Shown in pieces: positions 13,710-24,976 of a DNA stretch of 64,000 nt. Source of the stretch: Circinella umbellata. Taxonomy: Eukaryota; Mucoromycota; Mucoromycetes; Mucorales; Lichtheimiaceae. The notes beneath the pieces were generated by a model. It saw only the letters and a list, made by a program, of their open reading frames with translations, was not told where the DNA came from and made no database searches. The stretch is from positions 124,001 to 188,000 of the forward strand of contig JAIWNF010000025.1 in NCBI GenBank assembly GCA_025093555.1, read 5' to 3'. How positions within the stretch are numbered: position 1 is the first letter of the stretch; every line of letters begins with the position of its first letter. The translations under genes were made by a program, and so were the position numbers.

Positions 13710-14470
13710 TTATGGTAAGTTGCCTACTGGAAGACGGAAGTAGGATGATTCTTTTGTAAGAAGCCCTGAAAGAGCATTATACCATGCGATGAGAGATGTA
13801 ATAACACCAAATGCACCACCTGCAATTTGAGTGGTTGTACTATTGTTGTATTCGGCAGCGGCAAGCAAGACAAAGGTAATGAACAAGAAGAAGAATAAAA
13901 GAACCATACCAACTGAAGAACGATGAGAGGCAATTAATAATAAACCGGTCATGATTGCCCAAGAAATCAAATAAATACATAAAGATCGTTTCAATACAAA
14001 AGGTTCAACACCATCAGCGGCATATGCGCTTTCAATACCAGCACCTGGAACGAAAATCAAAGCATATGATAACCAAAAACCACCGTAACTAGAGAAGGCA
14101 GTAGCACCGAAAGTGTTACCTGTAGCGAATTCCCACATACCTGCAAGAAGCTATAAAGGATAAAAATAATAAAATTAAAATCAAGTCAGTACTCTATTGA
14201 TAATAATAGTGATAATAATAATAATAATTTTAATGTTACCTGAACAAGACCGCCATAGAAGAAAGCCAAGCCAACAACGACGTTGCTGGGACTGCCTGCT
14301 GGGAGACCAGCATAAGCGTTGTGAAGAGATAAGACAAAAGTTGTAAGAGCGAAAGAACTCAAGCCCAAAGGACCAGGGTTTGCAATAACCATGCGTGGAA
14401 CAACAGGAGGGAGTACATGTTGTTGTACCACTTGTGTTTTTTCAATGTCTTGTTGTTCTGAAGAAGACAT
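13710..14470 (-). CDS. GPR1/FUN34/YaaH (AceTr) family acetate transporter, 223 aa
   Basis: Two exons: 14470-14240 and 14150-13710. The GT-AG intron is removed in phase 0 (672 nt). The family signature NPGPLGL is at residues 31-37, right before the first membrane helix. Six hydrophobic segments follow, and the length is typical for Ato/Ady2/SatP proteins. These are plasma-membrane channels or symporters for acetate and succinate, and some yeast members are linked to ammonium export. Start choice: the first ATG of the open frame that gives a short polar N-terminus before NPGPLGL, with a TATA box at a sensible distance upstream. The downstream neighbour is convergent and unrelated, so no operon-like context exists. 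Confidence 0.93.
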
Positions 14471-14543
14471 ATTTTCTTTTCGAAATAAAATAACAAAGGA
14501 AAAAAAGGAAAAAAAATACTTTGATCGCAAATAAGCTGCATGT

Positions 14544-14551
14544 CTTATATA
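14544..14551 (-). promoter_or_regulatory. TATA box of the acetate transporter
   Basis: TATATAAG reads toward the gene, about 75 bp before its start codon. This leaves a short T/A-rich 5' UTR. It is one of the few well-formed TATA boxes next to a gene in the window, which fits a strongly induced transporter gene. Confidence 0.55.
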
Positions 14552-17500
14552 GATAACTCCACCCTTTCGAAAAATTCTTTTTTTGGGACAGTTGATACAT
14601 TTTAAATACCGATCATATGTGTGATTTTTTTTTGTGTGGCGGTTCCATTACACCCAGGACCCAAAGTTTCATATTATTTATTCTACGTATGAAAGTTTCC
14701 GTATCTACATGTATCATAAGCCATCTTTTTTTGTTTTATCAAAGCCCATTCTTTAGCTTATTTTCTTTATATAAAGTATTAAACATAATTAATAAGATAT
14801 AGCTAAATGTAAATAACCAAAGAAATATCTTTTCCCGCGGTAACCCGTCTTTTTTTTTTCTGCCAAACAACAATCTTCGTGTCCCATTCCCTCTTTTTTT
14901 TTTTCTCCACATCTGGGTTTATTAGCCGTTTTGATTTGATTCATTTTGAATTTCAGATTTGTAACACAAAGTGCTACTGCGGAGCTTATTCTATTGGCTC
15001 ACTTGAAAAAAGGGGGAGGTAAGCACCATTACGAATTTGGGGCTGGTGGGAAAATTTGATAGGATCTGCTGTGTCAAAAAGATTTTTTTTTTTAGGAAAA
15101 AATAATTTGATGGTAGAAAAATAACGTTAAATAAAAATCACAGTATTGATTTCATTAGTGTATAAAAGAGATATAATAAATTACAAAAGAAGAAGAAAAT
15201 ACACTATTTTCCGGGGAGAAATTGAAGGAACGATTTATTTATTTTTTTGTTTGGAAGTACTACATCAATCCGCTTGTAGCTAATATAATTGTATAAGTTT
15301 ATTTCTTTTTCTCTTTCGTTTCGGTTTATTCTTGCTTATTTACCCCAACTTTGCTATTTTCAACTGAATATTTTACCGTACTATTTTTTAGGTCCCAGCA
15401 AGTGAAATGACTGGGCATATGCAATTAAATGGGTGGGAGCATTTTTCTTTTGTCGTAGCACATTCGCTTTATGTTTCCCGGTCGCCGATAAGCTGATTGT
15501 TCCGTAATACTAAAACTTTCTTTCAAGTGCGGGGTGAGAAAGCTCTGTGGTATGCTTTGTCAGCAATTAGTTTCTTTATTCTTTTAATGTTACTATGACC
15601 ATTATTGGGTGATCCCTCATTAATCAATTCTTTTATCATTTCCCACTCTATTGGAGATGCACGTTCGGGGCATATAACTAAAATCTGCAGGGTTGTGATA
15701 TAAAGTTTCTTCTCTATCCGTGAGAGAAGTTGATAATACATTTATTATTTAGTTTAGTAAACAAGGAGAACTTGAAAGATTGTGTTCTGTTGTCTATGAC
15801 GATATCAGTTACTAACGTGATTTTTTTTGTTTTGTTGTTTTTGTCATACTCAAAGCTTATGTTGGTGGGCAGTGCGCGCGGCTGATCGGTTATTGCACCC
15901 ACCCAACCCCCCTTTTTTTTTTTTACAAAATTCAACCGGCATGATTTAGTTGGTTGTACGAAGCCATATGACTTAGATACTCACATTATTCCATGTGGAG
16001 TAAAAAGATTTTTTTTTATTTATGACACTGAGCCTTTGCTTATTATTTGTGTAATTAAACTGTCTTTAATTATCAAAGGGATTCCAAGTCATTTTTAAGT
16101 ATTCAATATTGTTATTAATAGGATAGTCATGCTGCATATATTTTTATCAAACAAAAAGCCTCATAATAATAATTAAATGGGATTAGAGTTTTAAAGATTG
16201 TTTATTTTTTTAACATGAAACACAGGGCGTTATGTTGATTAAAAGGGGTGTGTTTTTTATGCATTTATTGATATGCATCTTCATGTATGTAACTAAATGC
16301 GTATATGTTTAAATAAATATAGTACTGGTTACTGCCAAAACTCAACAATGATATGCTTAATACTATTTATGCACTATGCACCATGCATCATTCTTTGTTA
16401 TTCAAGTATTAGAAACACCGCTAACAAAAGCCATTTACACTTTTCTGTGATAATGTTTTTGCTTAGAAGAGAAAAAATTATCCATGGAATAGAGAAGAAG
16501 ATGTCCATCTTTCCCTGTCACTGGTTGTCAAAAGTCTCACAGCATGCAACTTACATAGAAAGATTAACCTAGAAGTCGCAATTATTATCCGGAAACATTT
16601 GTTTTTAATTATATAATTATCCATATAGTTCCTTAATATAGAATATCTTTCTAGCATTTAGAACCAGCCATTGATAAAATACTGTTCTTTCTTATCAGGT
16701 TGCATATTATATTATAACTCTGGGGCCCCACACAAAAGATAAATGTAAATTTCCCACTCAGAGAAGCTCAACCAACTGGAATTCTTATTTTTCACGCTAA
16801 TTAACAAGATTTCTTTATTGTTTTTGATTTAAATAATTTGAAATGATGTCTATGGTGTTTTTTTTTTCCTTTTTCCCTTAGAAAAGTTGTACATCATTTT
16901 TTATATAATTATGAGAAGATAAAAGCCACCATTACTATTATTTCATCGTAAATCTATATTGTTTTAGAATATTCAACCGTAAAACACATTATCTTCCTAT
17001 TATTCTTTTTTATTATTCATTTCGTTCTTAGATTTCCAAGTAATACCCAACATTTTAAGAAAAAAATTATTTACCCGTACCCCACATAATTTATTTGCAC
17101 TAAAAAAAGTCTTTATCTTGTTTTTGTCTCCTTTGCATCCCAAAAAAAGAGCTCAGTTTTCTTAATGTTCCGGAACTTTGATCTAAAATAGAAACCTTAA
17201 CAAATGATTGGTAGTATAATATGTAAAAACTTTCTGTTATATATTTTTTTTTTGTTTCTTACTAAACTATATTCGAATAATTTATTTTATTAACTCTTTT
17301 TTTTAACCTTTTTAGCACGATAACAATTGATGCATGATTAAAGCACCAGTGTCAGAACGGGGTTTTTTATATATATGTTTTACGAAATGTCTGTATTTTA
17401 ACCTTCCTATAACCTCTGGTACATAAAAAAAATAGCGGCGATTAAAAATAATTGATTGATACATAATCTAAACAAAAGATCGAAAATTTTGCTTACATCA

Positions 17501-18099
17501 TCTTTATGAAGCTTTGTTTGCAAGGTCGAATAAAAACCCACTGTTTTATAAAATGGTTTCAATGTACGTTAAATTGGGCTACTTTGAATGGTCTGGGGAA
17601 TAAAAAATACTTTTTTTTTGTTTGTCAATGTCTTTGGAAATTGATTAGGTGATCTTTTTTGGCTTTTATGTGAATTTATTTTAAAATTTCCAATTGAGTA
17701 TTATATTATCACTATTGGCTTATGGGTTTTGTTATCTTATAATCTCAATAAAATCTTACGAATTGGTAGATGGAACCAACGGAATAAAAAAAATATTTGT
17801 TACTGAAGCAATGGAAAAGAGATAGCTGTCAAACTATAGACTTTCATTTTAGTTACACTAATGAACAAGTATTGAGGGGCGCCATTATTTTTTAAACTAT
17901 AATAATACAGTCATCCAAGATTATTCCCACGTTCACTATCTATTAGTGTTAGTATACATGTTTATAAACCAGTTTTCAGCTCTTTTCAATAAGCTATGAC
18001 GACATTTCAACCATGTGGTAATTTTTGGTGCATGCTATTGGACACATTTAATTTCTATTTAATTCAGAAACATATTATATTCATTTTCGAAATAGGAAT
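14552..18099. other. gene-poor 3.5-kb stretch
   Basis: No coding block is recognised. Two overlapping minus-strand open frames (15523-15741 and 15714-15935) look non-repetitive but match no family I know and have no splice-linked continuation. Homopolymer T runs are frequent. The right edge is set by the start of the duplicated segment. Confidence 0.5.
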
Positions 18100-19527
18100 A
18101 AAAATTTTACTGCTTTTCTTCCTTGTCACCAATAAAAATAATCAACTGTAATAGACATACGTAACTACATTGCTTTATTTATATCGTATATGAGTGATTT
18201 TTACTAGCAATATAAAAATAAAAAGAACGAGGAAGGAAAGATAATAATGTTTACTATTATATACTAAATAACTACCCCATTTGTCTTTATGAATGATGAT
18301 GGTACGTATGAATACGTGTGTAATGAATATTTACCGAAAAATATCAATATGTATGATATTTATGAAGTAAGCTGGGTCAATGCTTCTTCCCTTTCGGGCG
18401 CACCAACCTGGGATTAGTTATTACTTTTATTCTGTTTCCACTGTATAGGACACCTTTTGGATGATTATGCAATCATACAATGATGCTGTACAGTTTTTTT
18501 TATTCATAAAGGAAAACGTTATGAACTTATAATAATTGAAACTCCAGAATCCACAAGAATCGGGGTCCATTCAGAAAAAGTATTGTTTAATATGTAGATC
18601 ATTGCTGTTTGCTTTTTTGACTGTAAAATACTATTCTGTATACTTACATAACTTGACAAATATCGCGAGTACGCTACTTTATGAATATGACATTTTTGAT
18701 TTTGTACCAAATCCATAACTCAATATTCTTATTATTTGTGGATTGTAATCGTCTTTCACGGTTCTTTTGATATACAATCGCTGGTAAAAAAAAAAAAAAC
18801 AGACACAATTCTTGCCTCACATCTTGTTTAAAAAAAGTTGCTTCGATATAAATCAAAGTAAACCAGGTGTTCACTTAGATATACATATCCGTGCAGCACA
18901 CGCGCTCTCCTTTAGTTGCTCTACCTTTCAGGTAGTACTCAAACTGTTTCACTGTGTGTTTTTTTCGTCTCGGCGACAATCATATTTTTTAACGCCCGTA
19001 TATTTCTATGGTTACTTACAATATTTCTTATTGTTGAAACAAACCATCTTTTGTCTGGGCTACCTTTGATATTGCAGGAACCCTATTTGATTTTATGTAA
19101 AGTCAAATTCAGTTTTGTATAACACCCAATCGCGTCTTGAATTATGAAAAATGCCTTACATTCCAAAAACCAAAAACGTAAATATATTTATTTTATTTTA
19201 ATTATGATTCTAACCTACCATTTCACTGCAGAAAATGTACACAGCAAATAATTCGACTGGTCATTTGGCGCCGTCTTATTGGCTGACATCCATTATAGAA
19301 TAAGCTAATCTGGAGGTTTTTTTAAAAACCTACTGTAACGTATAAAAATTAAAGACATTTTTATATTGATACAATTACTTTTTTTATTATTACCATTGTT
19401 ATTATTTTCATTATTATCAGTATCAGTATCATTTACCATTATTATTATCATTTGTATCACCGATTGTTAAGGTATCACAAAATGACAAACTATGTGATAT
19501 TATTGGTGCGTGCTGCGACACATTTTT

Positions 19528-19583
19528 GTCGAAGCTTCGACGCTTTTACGACGAAGCAATGTCATTGCAAACAGTATAAATAG
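19528..19583 (+). promoter_or_regulatory. palindrome plus TATA box without a gene (copy 1)
   Basis: The perfect palindrome GTCGAAGCTTCGAC (19528-19541) is followed by a textbook TATAAATAG (19575-19583) and a pyrimidine-rich start-like region near 19610. The same arrangement is kept in copy 2. The open frame downstream (19725-19946) loses its start codon in copy 2, so any transcript is probably non-coding or belonged to a lost element. Confidence 0.35.
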
Positions 19584-20831
19584 CCCCAAAATAATTTAAA
19601 TGAATATTTTCTTCAGTTCTATCTTTATCTTTAAAATCTTTCAGTCTTTTAACAATTAAATTGACCTAACAATAGTTTTCTTGGAGCATAAAGTCTCTTA
19701 AACTCATTATAAGATTTCTCTTTTATGGATTCAGACGTAATAATCCTGAATATAAGAACTCCCACAACCCATATTTCTATTCTATTTTTACGTAATTTAT
19801 TATTCAAATACAACAACATAGTTTATTACGTATTTCTTCTTTATTTTATATCTTTATACGAAGTACTTCAATCACACATTGAACGCTTCACTACAAGACA
19901 AAAAAGGCATTGCTGTTTTATTTTTTTCTCGCTTTCAACAACTTAAATATATATTATTACTAACGAGTTCTCAACAGGTAGCCTTCAGTCGAGTGCACTT
20001 TAACTAAACAGAAAGTAGTGAGTTATTGGAAATAGGATTTTTTTGAACAAAGTGATCGATTCGAGCCATCTTGTTGATTACTACGTATTACTACTATTCA
20101 ATGAATCAACTACGTATACGTACGTAAACAGTTGCGTACAATAAACTTTTCAGTGCTGAGGGGGCTCCGCTCCTACTCATTGACGCGGTACACTCTATAA
20201 CTGTCACTTGAATAAAAGAAATGTTCGTCGTAAGATTGAATCTGGAAACATAAACCGAAGACTTTACCTAAATTATTTGTTTGGCCAATATTTTAAATGA
20301 CTACGTATACATAAGGCACAGAGTCAAATCTTACAGCACGTCGGTATTTGCCTGCAACAAGATGTATTTGCACATGGCCAACTCTATGGTGCTCTCTCCA
20401 GGGCAAAAAATCCAAATAATATATACATTGCTACCAATCTGTCATTATTTACTGCCACAGTACCATCTAAGCGACAACATTGTATACCATGAGATACTAT
20501 TAACACCACCACTAGCAACATGAGCTGAACAAACTACAACTGCTACTACTTAGACTTTTCATTCTCTTATTCACCACTGTCATATATTGTTTGTTTCTTT
20601 CTTTAATATATTCTCTCTTTTTACAGTTGGTTTTTTGTTTTTCTCTCCCAATAATTATAAATATATCATACAATAAAAGAATTAGCGGTTTAGCCTTATT
20701 TACTGTATAAATAATAGGTCAGACTATCATAGTTATAAAATTTAGTGGTAAACTACGTACAATAAGTAAAATGATAAAAAAGAGAAGAAAAAAAGTTATT
20801 CTACGTATCTTTCAAAGTAGACTATTTCTTT

Positions 20832-21004
20832 TCCACAACTCATATATAAAGTACGTATTTGTTTTCACCAACTTAATATGAAGCATTTGTTTCCATAACT
20901 TCATATAAAGCATTTTGTTTCTACAACCTCGGATACAGCATTTTTTCTACAGCCTCAGATGCAGCATTTTTTCCACAACCTCAGATATAACAATTTCCCC
21001 ACAG
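20832..21004. repeat. degenerate minisatellite of about 30 bp (copy 1)
   Basis: Five to six loose repeats of the type CCACAACCTCAGATACAGCA followed by a T run. The repeats become more regular toward the right end. The same array is at 35399-35571 in copy 2. Confidence 0.7.
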
Positions 21005-21620
21005 CGAATGCGCAGCGAAACCGTATGCCGTTAAATGACCCGAAGCGAAGCGAAGGGGCTCATTTAGACAGGCCCATCGTGAAATAAGAAGATAGATTTG
21101 GCCCCGTTATGATTTGAGGCAGGAAGAGATTGATTATTAATAAAGATAAGTTATGCCAAAAAATGTACATATTCATTATAATTACGTACAATAATCTTAA
21201 TAATTTTGTAATAGTGTTGTTATACTAAAATAACTATGGATACTGGCACATTAAATGTACGCAATCATAAAGAAAGAATACATAGTCAGATATAGTGTCG
21301 GCACAAAAAAACATTTGTATCTGTGTTTGTGTGCTCACTTGTCTGTTAAGCGAGCTATGGCGAGGAAGTGTGTTCGTTATGTTTGTTACATTTGCAAAGA
21401 GAATAGATCTTGCAAAGTGCTGGTTGGCTACATATTTGACATATTTTATTATCTACTTTTGAGATATGATCACATTTTGATATGTATCTAATTTGTATAG
21501 CTATACTGAACACCTGCCCAGTAACGCTTTATGCATCAAACAAAGATTAGATACGGTACGTAACAAAATATTAGGTGTTTTTTTGTTATGGTTAAATCTT
21601 GATATATTACCTAACTAGTA

Positions 21621-21700
21621 CAGTAGAACCCCGGTAAATTCAGAGTTACACTTTCTGTGAAAACAAGGGTAATATGTAAATTACCGAGCACCACCAGACC
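21621..21700. mobile_element. possible solo end of a pogo/Tigger-type transposon (copy 1)
   Basis: After a TA dinucleotide the sequence CAGTAGAACCCCGGTAAATT begins. It has the look of the terminal repeat of pogo/Tigger-like Tc1-mariner elements, which start CAGTNGAACC and insert at TA. I found no opposite end in the window, so at most a relic is present. Confidence 0.3.
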
Positions 21701-21860
21701 AAACTAAATATCCTTTAATGGCTGGTCAATTATAAATGGTATATCACACAAAAGCAAATACGTACAGTCTAAAGCACACTTTATATACGTTCATTATGCG
21801 TGTACATATACGATACTTTTATTCATGCTATACAATAAAGCCATATTATAATATTTATCG

Positions 21861-22160
21861 ACAAGCAGCAGTAGAAAAAAAAATTAAAAGTTTTTACATA
21901 GTTGAATCGGGTAGTGATATAAACTTGTGTCGTTGGGATTTGATCTACAGATACGGTCTTTTTATTGGTGAGGACAATCCGGGTGGTACGTCGACAATCA
22001 ATACAAAGAAGGATTCGAAAAAAAGTGATAATGCTCGTACTGATATGTTAAAAGCGGTAGCAAATGGGGCATTAATGGGCGAGCTTTGTTGAAGATCTTG
22101 AAATCATTCCTGCTCAGACGCCCAGTTTAGAAGAAACACGAGGAATATCGTTGGTACGTT
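21861..22160 (+). pseudogene. relic 1 of the PD-(D/E)XK-like family (copy 1)
   Basis: Only the part equivalent to exon 6 of the intact gene at 27876-30198 is left. The frame reads CRWDLIYRYGLFIGEDNPGG and then stops after MGELC. Compared with the intact gene, the residues between the Arg-Trp-Asp motif and the Glu-Asp-Lys motif are shortened, and the motif itself has Asn in place of the key Lys. A frameshift leads to an early stop. No upstream or downstream exons are recognisable. Confidence 0.75.
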
Positions 22161-22581
22161 AATGTGTATGCGATTCTACAGCATCGCGATAAGTTTTTAA
22201 GCATAGATTCGCGCATTGAATCATCTAAACAAGAAAAAGCAAAAATCCTTACATTGCCCCTTACGTATTTTCTCTTTCTCTTTTATAAAACTAATACGTT
22301 AATAAAAAGTACGTGATTCAATCACCGCAGAAATATGTACCCATTATAACACTGGAACTTCCTAAAAAGCACTTTTGGCACTGGAAAATTGCACAATAGC
22401 ACTGGAAAATATAATCTCATTCTGTATAGAAAACAGACTCTTTTTTTAAATGAAAAACGAAATTTCTTGATAAGGATGCATTTTACTCGCTTTTTACTTA
22501 TCAACCAAAAACATTGTAAATTACTACTGCAAATACCCTAATTATCACTGGAATTGTTATGCAGCAAACGTCCTTAAAAAA

Positions 22582-23440
22582 ACATTTAACCTACAACGCT
22601 GAAACTTCTATAGTATATAAAATGGAACATTTCAAACTGGTTTATCAAGTCGTTTTGTTATATAGTGTTGTGACCATATTAGTAAGATCACTTAATGATA
22701 CTGGAAATACACGAAATGACACTGGAAATTTTCGACACCAGACCTTTTAAAAAAAAACTCAAGCTACCACGCTGAGACTTCTAAAGTATATAAAATGAAA
22801 CATTTCAAACTGGTTTATCAAGTCGTTTTGTTATATAGTGTTATGATATTGTCACTCCATGACCATATTAGTAAGATCACGTAATGATACTGGAAATACA
22901 CGAAATGACACTGGAAATTTTCAGCACCAGACCTTTTGAAAAAAAAACTCAAGCTACCACGCTGAGACTTCTAAAGTATATAAAATGGAACATTGCAAAC
23001 TGGTTTATCAACTCGCTTTGTTATATAGTGTTATGATATTGTCAGTCCATGACCATATTAGTAAGATCACGTAATGATACTGGAAATACACGAAATGACA
23101 CTGGAAATTTTCGACACCAGACCTTTTGAAAAAAAAACTCAAGCTACCACGCTGAGACTTCTAAAGTATATAAAATGGAACATTGCAAACTGGTTTATCA
23201 ACTCGCTTTGTTATATAGTGTTATGATATTGCCACTCCATGACCATATTAGTAAGATCACGTAATGATACTGGAAATACACGAAATGACACTGGAAATTT
23301 TCGACACCAGACCTTTTGAAAAAAAAACTCAAATTATCGCGTTGAGGCTTCTATAGTATATAAAATGGGACATTTCAAACTGGTTGATCAGGTTGCTTTG
23401 TTCTATAGTGTTATGATATTTCCCAGTAGCAACCATATAA
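22582..23440. repeat. 190-bp tandem array inside the CACTA-like element
   Basis: About five head-to-tail units. The recurring block CTCAAGCTACCACGCTGAGA starts at 22758, 22948 and 23138, and a diverged form at 23328, all 190 bp apart. The first unit is shorter, and the last is the most diverged. Each unit carries two CACTGGAAA-type motifs, which multiplies candidate binding sites. Confidence 0.9.
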
Positions 23441-24493
23441 CCATGTTATTAACACAATAACAGAGAAACTAGCCCATATATGGATGAAATGAATGGCTTT
23501 TTCAAAATGATGTTGTTGAAAAGCTTTTCTGTACCACAACATGGCTTAAAATACTAACCTACCATGTGGATTGTTTAACTCACTTATCTCTACAAACAGT
23601 AATATGTAAACAGTGAGTTTAAAAAATAGATCTTGACTCAAAACAAACCAAATAGTTCTAGTATTTGGTTTTTTTTCACCCTGTGATACAAATAAGCAAT
23701 CAACTAATGGATTGTTTCCACCTCTTTAATTTTTTTTCTTCTGTACGCGTAAGCGTACCCAAGTTAAAGTCTTGGATTAGCATTTGATTTAATTTATAAA
23801 TTTAAACCACACATTCAATCACCAAGATGGACGTTCCATTTTATAATTCAATCCCCAATCTACCCCGTTCACAATTTCAATGCCGACGTTGTACACTGAT
23901 TTACAAAAAAAAAATATTTGAAGGGCACAGCACATGCTGGAGTGTACTGGTTTAGACCTCATAACTAGAGGTTATCCTGATAAGTATACTATAAGTTTTT
24001 GATAGAAGATTGCTTGAAAAATAATATTCTAGTACTAACTGTCACACATGTATGGACAATATTAGCGAAGTTACTGAAAATAGCTTCAAACGTCAAAGAA
24101 GGTGTGTATTATAGTGAGATGCCTATTTATACAATATTACGGTAACTCGTATCCTATAATTTAAACAATAATGATCTGAACTTTTAGCTCCCATATATAT
24201 AGAGATGTCGAGTGTAGGAGCAACAACAACAACAACAAAATAGAAAAAGCAATAATCAAAAGAAGCAGAGCGCAGAAAAGAAACAACCAAGAACTGCAGC
24301 AAAACGATAATGACAGTCAAAAAGTACTGTAGTATTTATCCCAATTATTATTTTAAAATATATTTATATACGTAAATAAAGAATATATAGCTACAGTCAT
24401 TTATTATATAACACTGGAAATATGCATCTTATCTATTGTCACTGTGAATTTGTGGTTTTACACTTTTATTTTCTGTCCACGAAAACTCGCTGT

Positions 24494-24640
24494 TTTACAC
24501 TGTTTATTTGTGTACACTGCAAATCGCTAGTATTACACTGATTATTTAGTACACTGCAAATCACTAGTCTTACACTGATTATTTAGTACACTGCAAATCA
24601 CTAGTCTTGCACTATTTACTTCGTACACTGAAATCTACTA
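24494..24640. repeat. 38-bp subterminal tandem repeats of the CACTA-like element
   Basis: About four units of a 38-bp repeat contain TACACTGATTATTTAGTACA followed by CTGCAAATCACTAG. They lie about 90-230 bp from the right end of the element. Such arrays are the usual binding sites for CACTA transposases. Confidence 0.85.
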
Positions 24641-24728
24641 AACTGTTAGAGCCCCTCCAATTTCCAGTGTATAAGCATAATCAGTGTCAAAATGTATGCT
24701 TCCAGTGCCAATCCTTACTGCAGTGAAT

Positions 24729-24844
24729 ATAAAAGAAAAAGCAAGCTGTTCTTTCCAATCAAATACTCAACTCTAAAATAGGGCCAATATATAAGGGTTT
24801 GAAGAAAAAGTCTTACCGCAGCGAAGTTTTGAAGAAAGTGCAGT

Positions 24845-24882
<38 letters not shown>

Positions 24883-24945
24883 ACAGCAAAGACAATCTAT
24901 GCCCTAATTATTTGTTCTAAGCTCATTGATAACGAGCAAAAGGTA

Positions 24946-24976
<31 letters not shown>

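Larger units (their letters stand above)
22323..24725. mobile_element. non-autonomous CACTA (EnSpm)-like DNA transposon, 2403 bp
   Basis: The element is bounded by the 3-bp direct repeat AAT (22320-22322 and 24726-24728). The duplicate locus has a single AAT at 36888-36890 at the same place, that is, an empty site. Ends are CACCGCAG on the left and CTGCAGTG on the right, an imperfect inverted repeat of CACTG type. Both subterminal regions are packed with CACTGGAA / CACTGCAAATC motifs, in opposite orientation near the far right end. Short CACTA/CACTG ends, a 3-bp target repeat and subterminal repeats are the classical CMC/EnSpm signs. No transposase frame is seen, so mobility would need a helper. 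Internal tandem arrays are listed separately. Confidence 0.8.

Noticed and set aside
15523..15935. Two overlapping minus-strand frames as a small gene
   Set aside because: They have different frames, no convincing splice site between them, no family resemblance, and one begins with a homopolymer-encoded Lys/Gly stretch.
22582..23330. Regular repeats resembling a CRISPR array
   Set aside because: The units are 190 bp long and repeat as a whole without unique spacers, in a eukaryotic genome and inside a transposon. It is a plain tandem array.
24123..24320. Possible transposase fragment inside the CACTA-like element
   Set aside because: The translation is Val/Phe-rich from a CAA repeat and shows no transposase motif. 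The element appears to be non-coding.
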